A stretch of DNA of 64,000 nt from Acidisoma sp. L85 (GCF_009765865.1 NZ_LMUQ01000027.1:1-64000); one strand, 5' to 3'; positions 7,066 through 16,107 are shown, counted from the first letter of the stretch. The notes: generated by a model not told the origin, from the letters alone. Numbers and translations: made by a program.

Positions 7066-9183
7066 TCAGTTTCGCAGACCTGGAAAACCGTCAACCTGTT
7101 CCGCGAAGTGGCATGCGCAACGACGACCGCCCCCGAGTTCGCGCAGCAGCGGCTTGTCTATGAGGCAACGAGCCTGCGCAAAGGGGCAGCGGGGCTGGAA
7201 TGCGCAGCCGGTGACGCGGCCGATCGGGCTCGGTGGCTCTCCGGCGAGCTTCGGGGATAGCCGCCCGGGCTCCGTCGTGGGAATCGCGGCGAGCAAGCCC
7301 TCTGTATAGGGATGCGCGGGCCTGGCGAAGACAGCTTCAACGGGGCCCTGTTCCACGATCTCCCCACGATACATGACGGCAAGATCTTCTGCGATCCGAC
7401 GGGCGACCCCAAGGTCGTGAGTCACGGTCAGCAATGCCACGCCAAGTTCGGAACGAAGCGCCTGCAGAAGTTCTAGAACACGTATCGCCAACGATGCATC
7501 CAGAGCGCTGACAGGCTCGTCGCAGATAAGAAGGCGAGGCTCGGATGCGAGGGCTCGTGCAATTGCGGCACGCTGGCGCTGGCCGCCGGATAGGTTACGG
7601 GCTTTGGCACCTGCGGCGCGCGCATCTAGACCGACGCGTTCGAGAAGTGCGAGGCTTGCATCACGGCGCTCTCTCCGAGGGATGCCCCGCCGCCCGAATT
7701 GTTCGTCAAGCAGCGCGCCGATCGTCATCCAGGGCGTGAGCGAGCTACCGGCGTCCTGGAAAACGAGCTGAGGACGCCCCGCCCTGGTTCCCCATCTCAC
7801 TTCGCCGGCATCGGGCCGAATGAGACCGCAGGCAATTCTAAGTGTCGTTGTCTTTCCGCAGCCACTCTCACCGACGAGCGCGAGCGATCCGCCGGATGGA
7901 ATGGCGAGACTTACATCGGCAACAGCATAAACATCCTGTCCGCCTAGTCCCAGCCGCCCGCCGGCGACCACGAACCGTTTCGACACTTGCCTCAGCTCGA
8001 GCGCCATTTCCTCGTCGATTGGAAAAGGTGCTCCGTCACGCGGGCTTGGCGACTTAATTATCCGATGTGCCGCGGCGTCGGCAACGCGATCGGCAACGGG
8101 GCGTAGCGGTTGCGGGTGAAAGCAGGACGCCATGCCGGCTCCATCAGAAGCTGGGCGTGGGGTCAGATCTGGCATCGTAGCGCGGCAGTCGTCTTGGGCG
8201 TTTGGACAACGCGGCGCGAAAGGACAACCCGGCGGCGGCGCGGTCGGATTGGGTGGCGCTCCAGGAATGGCAAGTATCGGTGCTCCCGCCGGCGTGTCCA
8301 CCGATATACGAGCCGCCAGAAGTGCCTTTGTATACCAGTGCGTCGGCCCGCCCAGGATATCGGCGGCAGGCCCTACCTCGCAAATCCGCCCGGCGTATAG
8401 CACGACGATTCGATCGGCGATCGAAGCAGCAACGCCGAGGTCGTGAGTCACGAATAGCACCGCGCATCCATGCTCTCGTCGAAGTCGATCGAAGAGCAAC
8501 ACGATTTGAGCCTGCACGCTGACATCCAAAGCCGTAGTCGGTTCATCCGCGACGATCAACTGCGGAGTACCTGTCGCGTTGCCGAGGCCGTAAACAGGGA
8601 CGTCCGTCGGCACAGCCTTATGCGGCTCCGCCGGTGCCGCACCCAAAGCCATCGCGATCGCGACACGCTGGCGCAAGCCCCCAGAAAGTTCGTGTGGAAA
8701 TTGGCCCGCCCTGGAGGCCGCCGAGGGCACTCCGGCATCGCCGAGATTCGCCAAAGCGCGCGCTCGCCTGATCCCTCGCTCTGTCAGCTGGGCGCCGATC
8801 TTGGTCGTCGGGTTCAAGGAGGTAAGCGGGTCTTGGAAGACTGCGCCCAGAAGATGGCGCTGCACAGCGCGCCGGGCCCGGTCATCAGCAGCAAGCATGT
8901 CGACGCCCGCGATGCGTACACTTCCGGAGATCTCGGCCCCCGGCGTTCGCGCGACCAGACCCAGAATTGACTGCCCAAGCACACTCTTACCCGAACCCGA
9001 CTCTCCCACGACGGCGATGACCTCGCCCGCGGCGATCTCAAGCGAAACGGAGCGTAAAGCCTGCACCCTTCCCTGCCGGCTGCGAAAAGCCACTTGAAGA
9101 TCCTGGATGACGGCCACGGGCTGACGCGGCCCGTTGCTTGCGACGGTTTCGGCCGGCCTCTCGGATTGGGACAGCAACGTCAC
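7066..9183 (-). CDS. Fused DppD-DppF type ABC ATPase (GsiA-like)
   Basis: 705-residue protein with two ATPase halves of the peptide/opine/nickel importer family, energising uptake through the two permeases upstream. Half 1: Walker A GESGSGKS at 60-67, signature LSGGLRQR at 166-173, Walker B LIVADEP at 209-215. Half 2: [29 protein letters not shown]. Both halves end in the oligopeptide-family Cys motif (CPFAPRCPNAQDDC; CAFQPRCPFAQARC). Half 1 is odd: the helical segment before the signature is about 10 residues short, and about 24 extra residues (181-206) lie between signature and Walker B. The start overlaps the permease stop by four bases. Confidence 0.92.
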   Translation of the reverse strand: MTLLSQSERPAETVASNGPRQPVAVIQDLQVAFRSRQGRVQALRSVSLEIAAGEVIAVVGESGSGKSVLGQSILGLVARTPGAEISGSVRIAGVDMLAADDRARRAVQRHLLGAVFQDPLTSLNPTTKIGAQLTERGIRRARALANLGDAGVPSAASRAGQFPHELSGGLRQRVAIAMALGAAPAEPHKAVPTDVPVYGLGNATGTPQLIVADEPTTALDVSVQAQIVLLFDRLRREHGCAVLFVTHDLGVAASIADRIVVLYAGRICEVGPAADILGGPTHWYTKALLAARISVDTPAGAPILAIPGAPPNPTAPPPGCPFAPRCPNAQDDCRATMPDLTPRPASDGAGMASCFHPQPLRPVADRVADAAAHRIIKSPSPRDGAPFPIDEEMALELRQVSKRFVVAGGRLGLGGQDVYAVADVSLAIPSGGSLALVGESGCGKTTTLRIACGLIRPDAGEVRWGTRAGRPQLVFQDAGSSLTPWMTIGALLDEQFGRRGIPRRERRDASLALLERVGLDARAAGAKARNLSGGQRQRAAIARALASEPRLLICDEPVSALDASLAIRVLELLQALRSELGVALLTVTHDLGVARRIAEDLAVMYRGEIVEQGPVEAVFARPAHPYTEGLLAAIPTTEPGRLSPKLAGEPPSPIGRVTGCAFQPRCPFAQARCLIDKPLLRELGGGRRCACHFAEQVDGFPGLRN

Positions 9184-10169
9184 CGCGCTTGCTTCAGCCG
9201 AGGGTCGGCAACCACTTGCAGGACATCCACGGCGGCGTTGATGATCACATAGATCGCGCCGAGAACCAGCGTTACGCCAATGACAGCTGGGAAGTCCGAG
9301 TTGACCAGAGCCGCGGAGGTGTAAAGACCGAGACCAGGCCAGGCAAAGACCGTCTCAACGACGATCACGCCAGTCAAGACAAGGCCCAGCTGCAAACCGG
9401 CCATCGAAAGAACCGGCGTGAGAGCATTCCGTAGCGCGTGACGCAGCAGGACGGCCCATTCGGAGATTCCCTTGGAGCGTGCCGTGCGTACATGGTCCTG
9501 CCGCATCGCATCCAGTAAGGCGCCGCGCAGAACACGTCCGATCGCGACGGATGGCCCGAGCGCTATAACGAGGGACGGCATCAGTACGTGCCTAAGTCCA
9601 TCCATGTAGCCACCGAACTTACCCGTGAAGAAGTCGGAAATCAGCACGAATCCTGTTGCAACACCCGCCGTCGTGCGACCCGAGGCCGGCAGCAAGCCGA
9701 GCCAGCTGTAGAGGGCCAGCACAAAGACTATCCCGAGAAAGAAGGTCGGGGCTGATGCGAAACTCACCATTACCACGCGGATCGTCTCGGCACCCCGCCT
9801 ACCGGATGCCGACCACAGACCAAGCGCCAGCGATAGGACGAAGATCCAGATCGCCGCGACAAGCGACAGCTCGATTGTCGCGGGCGCGAACTGGGCGAGA
9901 TCCGCCGTTATCGCGTTATGGGTCCGCAGCGATGTGCCCAAGTCGCCATGGAGAATGCGTTCGAGAAAGCGAAAATATTGAACATAGACCGGCTGATCGT
10001 AGCCGAGCGCGTGACGCGTTGCCTTGATGAGCGTTTGACTGGCACCCGCACCCAGGTTGGCCGCAACCGGATCCGTAGGCACGGTTGTGTCAATGATGAA
10101 GACTACCAGCGTGAGTGCCAGCAGGATTCCGATCAGTGCGGCGAGGCGCCCAGCAATCAGGCGAATCAC
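9180..10169 (-). CDS. DppB-type ABC permease
   Basis: 329 residues with the DppB/GsiC pattern: N-terminal helix (LAALIGILLALTLVVFII), a periplasmic loop containing LGYDQPVYVQYFRFLERILHGDLGTS, then five more helices and the EAA loop (DHVRTARSKGISEWAVLLRHALRNAL) that docks on the ATPase. It forms the translocation channel with the DppC-type partner. It is coupled to the ATPase gene downstream by an ATGA overlap and follows the partner gene with a one-base gap. Confidence 0.92.
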   Translation of the reverse strand: MIRLIAGRLAALIGILLALTLVVFIIDTTVPTDPVAANLGAGASQTLIKATRHALGYDQPVYVQYFRFLERILHGDLGTSLRTHNAITADLAQFAPATIELSLVAAIWIFVLSLALGLWSASGRRGAETIRVVMVSFASAPTFFLGIVFVLALYSWLGLLPASGRTTAGVATGFVLISDFFTGKFGGYMDGLRHVLMPSLVIALGPSVAIGRVLRGALLDAMRQDHVRTARSKGISEWAVLLRHALRNALTPVLSMAGLQLGLVLTGVIVVETVFAWPGLGLYTSAALVNSDFPAVIGVTLVLGAIYVIINAAVDVLQVVADPRLKQAR

Positions 10170-10170
10170 G

Positions 10171-11052
10171 TCAGCGTCGCTCCATCAGATCACGGACACC
10201 ATCACCGGCAAAGTTTGCGATGAATGTCAGCAGGAAGACGGCGGCCGCGGGAATGACCGCGACCCACCAATTGGTCAGTAGATAGGTCAGCCCGCGAGCC
10301 GTCATGGCACCCAACTCGGATGCTGGGTCGGGTGATCCCAGGCCGAGAAAGGAGAGGCTGGCGAGAAGCAAGATCACATTTCCGACGTCGAGCGATGCGG
10401 TGACGATGACCGGTCCGAAGGCGTGCGGTAACACGTGGCGCAGGGCAATTCGCAGGCGCCCGAGGCCGACCAAACGCGCGGTCTCCACATGCGCCATGCC
10501 GACCGTCGCGCGCACCTGGCCCCGCACCACCCGCGCATACCAAGGCCACCACACGACAGCGACACCGATTAAGGTGTGCTCAAGGCTCGGCCCAAGCGCC
10601 GCGACGATCGCCAGTACAAGTAAGGGTCCCGGAAGCGCCAGGAAGAGGTCAGTGAGGCGCATCAGGGCGGCATCCAACAAGCCACCCGCCATACCGGCTA
10701 CCAGGCCAATAAGGCCGCCCACGACGACGCCGGATGCGATCACGAGAGTCGCGGACGTTAGGCTCATGCGCATCCCGTAGATCACCCGGGAGAGCAGGTC
10801 TCTCCCAAGGTCGTCCATTCCGAAGGGATGGGCCCAGCTCGGACCAAGAAGCGGCTGATCGACCAGAGCAGTCGGATCATAGGGCAATAGCGGTGGCAGG
10901 ACGATCAGCATCAGCACGAGCAGCGCCGCAAGGCAGAGCACGACGCGCTCGACCCAGCCCAGTCCCCCGCCATTGAGCTTTAGTCGGAGTGCCCAGCCGA
11001 AGGCCCGCCGGAGAGGAGGCCGCGGCTGGGAACGGATAGCCAAAGCCGTCAT
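10171..11052 (-). CDS. DppC-type ABC permease
   Basis: 293 residues with the DppC/GsiD pattern: a cytoplasmic N-terminus, first helix LCLAALLVLMLIVLPPLLPY, the HPFGMDDLGRDLLSRVIYGMR signature block, and the EAA loop VETARLVGLGRLRIALRHVLPHA. ATG 11052 is chosen because it overlaps the binding-protein stop as ATGA (11049-11052); an upstream start would run deeper into that gene. It pairs with the DppB-type protein in the membrane. Confidence 0.92.
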   Translation of the reverse strand: MTALAIRSQPRPPLRRAFGWALRLKLNGGGLGWVERVVLCLAALLVLMLIVLPPLLPYDPTALVDQPLLGPSWAHPFGMDDLGRDLLSRVIYGMRMSLTSATLVIASGVVVGGLIGLVAGMAGGLLDAALMRLTDLFLALPGPLLVLAIVAALGPSLEHTLIGVAVVWWPWYARVVRGQVRATVGMAHVETARLVGLGRLRIALRHVLPHAFGPVIVTASLDVGNVILLLASLSFLGLGSPDPASELGAMTARGLTYLLTNWWVAVIPAAAVFLLTFIANFAGDGVRDLMERR

Positions 11053-12629
11053 TTTGCCGATGGGCGCAGAGTTGCGAGGTTGATGCAGGTCGTGCATTCG
11101 AGCTGATGCGCCCAGCCGGTGATGCCGGCGCGGGCAATGAACGTGTCATCGGCATCGGCGATGGTTATAAAGGTTCCCGCATCGTGGATGATGTCACCGG
11201 CCCGCCCGTAATCCACCAGAAGTTGCTGCTCGTTCGTGTCGCTCAGGCCCTTGTCCATGGCCTGATCTGCTTCCGGAACCGAACCCGCGAAGTAGTTGAG
11301 CGCGGCACCCTTATACATATACGAGCGCGCCCAGGTGTCTGGCGAAGCGGAATCCGGGTTCTCACTGCCGATGAAGAGCTGCGGCACGGTTTTGGGATTC
11401 TCTGACGGGTAATTAAACAGCTGAGCCACGGTAATTTCCGTCACCGTCACCTTCAATCCAGCCTGGCTTAGTTCGCTTCCAACACCATCGGAGATCCGGC
11501 CAATATCCGCCCCGTGCCCAGAAAGATACACGAGACTGACGCCGCGGTCGGCAGCCGACAGTTTGGCAACCAACGCCTTCAGTTTGCTCGGATCGTACGG
11601 CTGCGGATCGGCGCCGAGCGCGGGCGGCAGCATACCTGCCGGATACATGCTCGTCGATGTCGTGCCGTAATTGCCGAAGAAAATCCTGGTGAGAAGCGCG
11701 CGATTGATGGCCTGCCCCAGAACCTTCCTCAATGCGGGATCGGAGAAAGGCAGCCGGTTCGGGTTGACGTGCATCCAGGTCTTCAGGAAAACCGGAAAGA
11801 CCTGAACCTGATAGCCGGAGATGTGTTTGAACTTGTCCACCGTTGCGCCTGGCTGCTGGTGGAGGATGTCCAGATCGCCCCCTCTCAGCTGGAGAACCTG
11901 GCTGCCAGCATCGGGAATCAGCTTATAGATGACGGTTTTGTAGTAGGGTGCGCTTCCCCACCATTTCGGGTAAGCCTGCTCAACGTATTGCTGCCCGAGC
12001 GTGAATTGCGTGATGGTGTAGGGTCCGGTGCCAGCATCGTGTGTAGCAAGCCAATGCTGACCTAGATCGTTACCCTTGCTATTGGCACTGATCGCCGTCG
12101 GGCTGATCATCTTCGTGCCATAGGCTGAGGCCAAATAGTCCATGAATGCGGACACCGTCTTGCCGAGCGTGATCACCAGCGTATAGGGATCAGGCGTCGC
12201 CATGCTCTTGATGTCCTGGACCTGATACAGCGTCCCCTGGTTCATCTTGATCCGGCGCTCAAAACTGGCTTTGGCAGCCGCCGAATCGAAGGGTGTACCG
12301 TCGTGGAAGGTTACACCATGCCGCAGATGAAGGGTGTATACTGTGTTGTCCGGCGAGGTCGTCCAGCTCGTTGCAAGCCAGGGAATGATCTTCGTGCTGT
12401 TTCCCGGGGCATATTGAACCAAGCCCTCATAGGTATTGTTCACAAGTTCCATGCCGGGGATGTCGTATTGGACGTCCGGGTCGGGACTTTGAATGTCCTC
12501 ATAGTAGCCGAGCCGCAATGTTGTGTTCGGATCCGGCGTGGCGCTTAGCGCTCCGTTCGACCCAACGGCGGTCAGAAGCGCGACACCTGCAACGGCGGTA
12601 AGTGGAACGAGTGTGTGCCGGTTGAGCAT
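11049..12629 (-). CDS. Periplasmic solute-binding protein, Dpp/Opp family (SBP_bac_5)
   Basis: 526 residues including a signal peptide (LVPLTAVAGVALLTAVGSNGALSA). The mature part has the family's opening block (LRLGYYEDIQSPDP, YEGLVQY), TYTLHLRHGVTFHDGTPFDSAAA and ALRKVLGQAINRALL. It captures the substrate in the periplasm; members bind peptides, opines, nickel chelates or sugar conjugates, and the ligand here cannot be deduced. ATG 12629 has GGAGG 7 bases upstream. It is the first transporter gene after the ureohydrolase gene (73-base gap). Confidence 0.92.
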   Translation of the reverse strand: MLNRHTLVPLTAVAGVALLTAVGSNGALSATPDPNTTLRLGYYEDIQSPDPDVQYDIPGMELVNNTYEGLVQYAPGNSTKIIPWLATSWTTSPDNTVYTLHLRHGVTFHDGTPFDSAAAKASFERRIKMNQGTLYQVQDIKSMATPDPYTLVITLGKTVSAFMDYLASAYGTKMISPTAISANSKGNDLGQHWLATHDAGTGPYTITQFTLGQQYVEQAYPKWWGSAPYYKTVIYKLIPDAGSQVLQLRGGDLDILHQQPGATVDKFKHISGYQVQVFPVFLKTWMHVNPNRLPFSDPALRKVLGQAINRALLTRIFFGNYGTTSTSMYPAGMLPPALGADPQPYDPSKLKALVAKLSAADRGVSLVYLSGHGADIGRISDGVGSELSQAGLKVTVTEITVAQLFNYPSENPKTVPQLFIGSENPDSASPDTWARSYMYKGAALNYFAGSVPEADQAMDKGLSDTNEQQLLVDYGRAGDIIHDAGTFITIADADDTFIARAGITGWAHQLECTTCINLATLRPSAK

Positions 12630-12702
12630 TCTATAGCCTCCGTTACTGTTCGCCAGCTTCGATGTGTATTCTATGCGATTCGTTTGGCTCGCTTGCTCGC
12701 CG

Positions 12703-13800
12703 CTAGCGGCCACCTGAGCCGATACGATCTATCCGGCCATCGACCGCTGGTCCGCCAGCGGCGCGCGGGTCAAGATAATCCGCTTGCGTGATTCCAAGGC
12801 GGCGCATCGCCAGGCCGGTGATCGCCTCTAGCACGCACCGATGCGCGAGCAGCGCCGTGATATTGTTTCCGACGTCATAGGGCGGACTAACCTCGACGAC
12901 ATCCATACCCACCAAGCCGACCTCGTGCGCGATTCGCCGCACCGCCCGCAACATCTGATGACTGGTGAACCCGCCCGGCTCCGGTGACCCAGTGCCCGGT
13001 GCATAAGCTGGATCGGCACAGTCGATATCAACCGTCAGGAAATAATGTTCCGCGCCGCTTTTTGCCTCTGCGATGGCTTCATCAAGTACGGTGTCGAACC
13101 CCCGGTGAAGGACTTCGGCCATGTAATGCGTCTTCATCCCCTGCTCTTGCATCCAAGCCGTCACTGAAGGATCGGGCCAACCACCGCGCATGCCGATTTG
13201 CACGAAATCGGAACCCCGTACGTCGCCGCTCTGCACAAGTTCCCACATCTGGTTGCCATGGTTCATGATATGACCCTGGGGCGTCGGAGCGGTGTCGCTG
13301 TGAGCATCCAACTGGATGACGCCGACCTTGCCTGGTCCATATTTCTTCGCCACGGCGGAAACGATCGGGCCGGTGATGGCATGGTCGCCCCCGAGGAGAA
13401 TCGGAAGTGCGCCCGCATCAAGGATTTCCCCGACAAAACTGCGGATATTCGCAAAGGTCATTTCGGTATTGCCGGGCACAACTTGGGCGTCGCCGTAGTC
13501 AGCCATTACAAAATGCTGGAATGCGTCGACCCGAACCGTCTGCGACGGACGATTGAAGGGCGGCGACCACGCGTTGTCGCAACGACGGATCGCTTGCGGG
13601 CCGAGATGAGTCCCAGCTCTCGCGGTGTTCGTACCGTCCCACGGAATACCGCCAATTGCTATGTCGATCGCGCCGGCCCGAAGATCCTCGGGCGAAAGAC
13701 ACAGCGGCAGCTTCAGGAACGTCTGTATCCCGACGTAAGAAGGTTCCCATTCATAGCGGGTCACTCTCCGCGGTCCGACGGGGCCGGTTTCGCCAACCAT
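12703..13800 (-). CDS. Ureohydrolase (agmatinase/guanidino-acid hydrolase family)
   Basis: 365-residue arginase/agmatinase-fold enzyme that would hydrolyse a guanidino compound to urea and an amine using two Mn ions. All metal motifs are present: GGDHAI (His140), DAHSDTA (Asp165, His167, Asp169) and TVDIDCADPAYAPGTG (Asp258, Asp260). The usual Ser of the third motif is Thr. The SPEPGGFTSHQ segment is typical of agmatinase/guanidinobutyrase-like members; exact substrate unknown. ATG 13800 has AGGGA 6 bases upstream; ATG 13827 in the same frame is the alternative. It leads the transporter operon, suggesting the imported compound carries, or yields, a guanidino group. Confidence 0.88.
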   Translation of the reverse strand: MVGETGPVGPRRVTRYEWEPSYVGIQTFLKLPLCLSPEDLRAGAIDIAIGGIPWDGTNTARAGTHLGPQAIRRCDNAWSPPFNRPSQTVRVDAFQHFVMADYGDAQVVPGNTEMTFANIRSFVGEILDAGALPILLGGDHAITGPIVSAVAKKYGPGKVGVIQLDAHSDTAPTPQGHIMNHGNQMWELVQSGDVRGSDFVQIGMRGGWPDPSVTAWMQEQGMKTHYMAEVLHRGFDTVLDEAIAEAKSGAEHYFLTVDIDCADPAYAPGTGSPEPGGFTSHQMLRAVRRIAHEVGLVGMDVVEVSPPYDVGNNITALLAHRCVLEAITGLAMRRLGITQADYLDPRAAGGPAVDGRIDRIGSGGR

Positions 13801-13885
13801 GCTTTTTCCCTGCTCTCGCTCGATCATTCGAAGCCCGCGTGCGAGGCACTCGCCTCAACGCAAACTGGTTAACTGATGTTGACTC

Positions 13886-13904
13886 ATTGAAAGTTTTTCA
13901 TAAT
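13886..13904. promoter_or_regulatory. Operator-like repeat, copy 1
   Basis: ATTGAAAGTTTTTCATAAT: arms ATTGAA and TTCA(T) around a 5-base spacer. Fifteen of the first 16 bases match copy 2 at 14025. It lies about 85 bases upstream of the ureohydrolase start, where a repressor or activator of that operon could bind. Confidence 0.45.
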
Positions 13905-14024
13905 CAGTACGTTCAAGGCGAAACGGAGCCAAATGTTATGATTGGCAACCCGTAGAGCTCCAAGCTTCTCCAGACAGTGCCAAGCATATAAGTCAAGTTT
14001 CTCATCTTCTGACAACAGAAAGTT

Positions 14025-14041
14025 ATTGAAAGTTCTTCAAT
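14025..14041. promoter_or_regulatory. Operator-like repeat, copy 2
   Basis: ATTGAAAGTTCTTCAAT: a 17-base inverted repeat with perfect 6-base arms ATTGAA/TTCAAT around 5 bases. It is in the same orientation as copy 1, about 139 bases away, in the divergent region between the ureohydrolase and the M24-type gene. The LacI-HTH/PfkB protein encoded at the end of the operon is the obvious candidate ligand, by inference only. Confidence 0.5.
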
Positions 14042-14196
14042 TTTAAATCACGGACCTCTCATAGAGGCCTAAGCCCTTACAGGCCCTGACTTTGGGGGGC
14101 ATTCGATGTCGCGCGATATCATCGCCGGTAAACTGAGTTGACGAAGATCGCTCTCTGACCCATGCAACTGGTCAACGGCCCGACGAGGAAAACAAG

Positions 14197-14907
14197 ATGA
14201 AACTTTCCGACACGGAGTTGCGCGCGCACAGGCGAGCACAACTTTCGGCGCGTGACACGCTGATCGCCGTTCAAAGCGAGATCAAGACTGGTGCTACAGA
14301 GGCTTCTCTGGCGAGCGCATGCCGGCGTCTGATGGATGCCGCCGGAGCTACCGGATACTGGTGGTATACGACGCCGGCATACGTCCTGGCGGGTGAGAAT
14401 TTGCGCCTTTCGGTTGAAGGCGATGTCTACGCTCCGGGCGAGGTAGCGATCGGTGCTGACGGAATGATTACGATCGATCTTCATCCGGAGATTGACGGCC
14501 GATGGGGAGATTGTGCGCGAAGCTATTTCCTGAGGGACGGTGATATCGTTACGCCCGAGGCAGCGGGATATGAGGAAGCAGACGGGATGGCAACGGAAGC
14601 CGCCCTTCATTCGCTCATCCGGGCGGAAGCACGGCCAGAAATGACGTTTCAGGAACTTCATTTTCTGGTCGCCAGGGAAGTCGCCAATCGCGGTTACGAG
14701 AACTTGGATTTCCTGGGGAATTTCGGCCATAGCATCGGAGCCGACGTCACAAACCGCGCCTTCATCGACGCAAACTGCGGTCAGCCATTGGGGAGCAGCC
14801 CGCTTCTGACCTTTGAGCCACATATTGCAAGGCCCGGGCGACCCTTGGCTTTCAAATACGAGGAGGTCTACCTTTTCGATAACGCAGGAACACTCTGCCT
14901 CCTTTAG
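14197..14907 (+). CDS. M24 (pita-bread fold) metallohydrolase, catalytic domain only
   Basis: 236 residues covering just the M24 fold of methionine aminopeptidase, Xaa-Pro aminopeptidase and creatinase; the N-terminal domain of the longer members is missing. All five metal ligands are in place: Asp94 (ITIDLHPE), Asp105 (GDCARS), His178 (FGHSIG), Glu207 (LTFEPH) and Glu222 or 223 (KYEEVYL). It could cleave a peptide or amidino bond; the family spans both. GAGGA lies upstream of the ATG. It diverges from the ureohydrolase/transporter operon and shares its putative operators, so it probably belongs to the same pathway. Confidence 0.82.
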   Translation: MKLSDTELRAHRRAQLSARDTLIAVQSEIKTGATEASLASACRRLMDAAGATGYWWYTTPAYVLAGENLRLSVEGDVYAPGEVAIGADGMITIDLHPEIDGRWGDCARSYFLRDGDIVTPEAAGYEEADGMATEAALHSLIRAEARPEMTFQELHFLVAREVANRGYENLDFLGNFGHSIGADVTNRAFIDANCGQPLGSSPLLTFEPHIARPGRPLAFKYEEVYLFDNAGTLCLL

Positions 14908-15153
14908 CCTAAAGGTGTGACTCGCTCCAACGAACCGGCGTCGGCGCGAAATATTGCGAGACATCAGATCGCGCAAAGTATGATGGCACTACCTGAGAAG
15001 CCCTCTTCGAGCTACCCAACATGTCCGCATCCAGCCGACCACTATCGCCAGTGCTGAAGCTCTGACCGCCTTTTCATGGAACAAACGCAAATGACAGCAT
15101 CATCGTGACGGCAACAGACGCCGTCGATCTCACCTCGGAGACAACAATGCCGC

Positions 15154-15579
15154 CTACCTTATCGGAGGCGGCGCCTGAGGAATGAGTGGCTGACCATTCC
15201 GCTGATTTACCGGATTAAACGGAGCCGCTGCGGGGGGCGGCCCGATTGGATGTATGGGCACGCCCGGAGGCGGCCTCGGAGGCAGGCCTGCATTGAGCGG
15301 CGGAGGGCGGCCCTGACCGCCATAGTGAGGGGACCCAGGTGGCGGAGGCGGCGGCCGACGGTTCCCACCGCCATAACCGCAATTCCAGCAACCTCCGCCG
15401 TAGTCGCCGACAAATCCAGGCGGACCATAGTCCGGGCCATAATTGGGGGCTCCACCCTCATAGTCCGGGGCGCCGTATCCTCCCATGCCAGGACCGTAGC
15501 ATCCAGCGAGGGCGAGCAGCGACGCCACTGCAATCGCCGACGCGGTCACACTCGATATGGATCGGCGTTTTGTGCTCAT
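15154..15579 (-). CDS. Gly/Pro/Tyr-rich lipoprotein
   Basis: 141 residues with a lipoprotein signal peptide (SVTASAIAVASLLALAGC, lipidated Cys27), followed by a low-complexity region of Gly-Tyr-Pro repeats (GPGMGGYGAPDYEGG, GPDYGPPG) and poly-Pro. Proteins of this kind are predicted to sit in the outer membrane or periplasm; no catalytic domain is visible. Its start overlaps the stop of the upstream membrane-protein gene by four bases, so the pair forms an operon. Confidence 0.7.
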   Translation of the reverse strand: MSTKRRSISSVTASAIAVASLLALAGCYGPGMGGYGAPDYEGGAPNYGPDYGPPGFVGDYGGGCWNCGYGGGNRRPPPPPPGSPHYGGQGRPPPLNAGLPPRPPPGVPIHPIGPPPAAAPFNPVNQRNGQPLIPQAPPPIR

Positions 15580-15983
15580 GATGCCGGATCAGCCCCACGT
15601 TCCGCGACACAATGTAGACGACCAGCGAGCGCAAGGTCCAACACCGTGACGGCTGCCACCATCAGCAAGCCCGCCAGCGCACCATTTCGTCGTGGATTGC
15701 GCGGCGTGATGCCGGAAGCAAGCGTGCCCATGTCCAGCGCGTCGCCGCCAACGCGCGCCCATACCCAGATCACGGGATCGCGGGCCGCCAATAGGCCGAT
15801 GCCTGTTGCGATCTCGCGCAAGCCATAGAGGCCCACCAACGCCTCGTTTCGAACTCCGGTCTTTTCCGATACCGCACGACGGGCGAACACGTCGACGAGG
15901 CCTAAGCCAATGCTCAACACCCCCAGCGCACGCGCCAGCGCTAGATCGTTCTCTGCATAAAGGGGCCTTTTGCGTCCCGTCAT
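15576..15983 (-). CDS. Small multi-helix membrane protein
   Basis: 135 residues with about four predicted membrane segments (ALGVLSIGLGLVDVFA, LVGLYGLREIATGIGLL, WVWARVGGDALDMGTLA, GALAGLLMVAAVTVLDLALA). The GLREIATGIGLL and RVGGDALDM blocks recur in membrane proteins found beside cyclase/dehydrase (SRPBCC) genes in Alphaproteobacteria, from general knowledge; the function is unknown. It overlaps the lipoprotein gene. Confidence 0.72.
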   Translation of the reverse strand: MTGRKRPLYAENDLALARALGVLSIGLGLVDVFARRAVSEKTGVRNEALVGLYGLREIATGIGLLAARDPVIWVWARVGGDALDMGTLASGITPRNPRRNGALAGLLMVAAVTVLDLALAGRLHCVAERGADPAS

Positions 15984-16091
15984 CGCTTATCTCCTGGCAG
16001 GATACCGAGATGGGCGTCGCGGCACAGTAAGTGTCAGCACGATTCATTGATGTGGGAGTCTTTCTCACACAAAGCTCGGCGACCTACACCT

Positions 16092-16107
16092 ATACCCTAT
16101 AGGGTAT
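16092..16107. promoter_or_regulatory. Perfect 16-bp palindrome upstream of the GntR gene
   Basis: ATACCCTATAGGGTAT reads identically on both strands, followed 2 bases later by TTGACAT, and lies about 75 bases before the FCD-GntR start. FCD regulators commonly bind short perfect palindromes with a TA centre, so this is a plausible autoregulatory operator. Confidence 0.6.
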
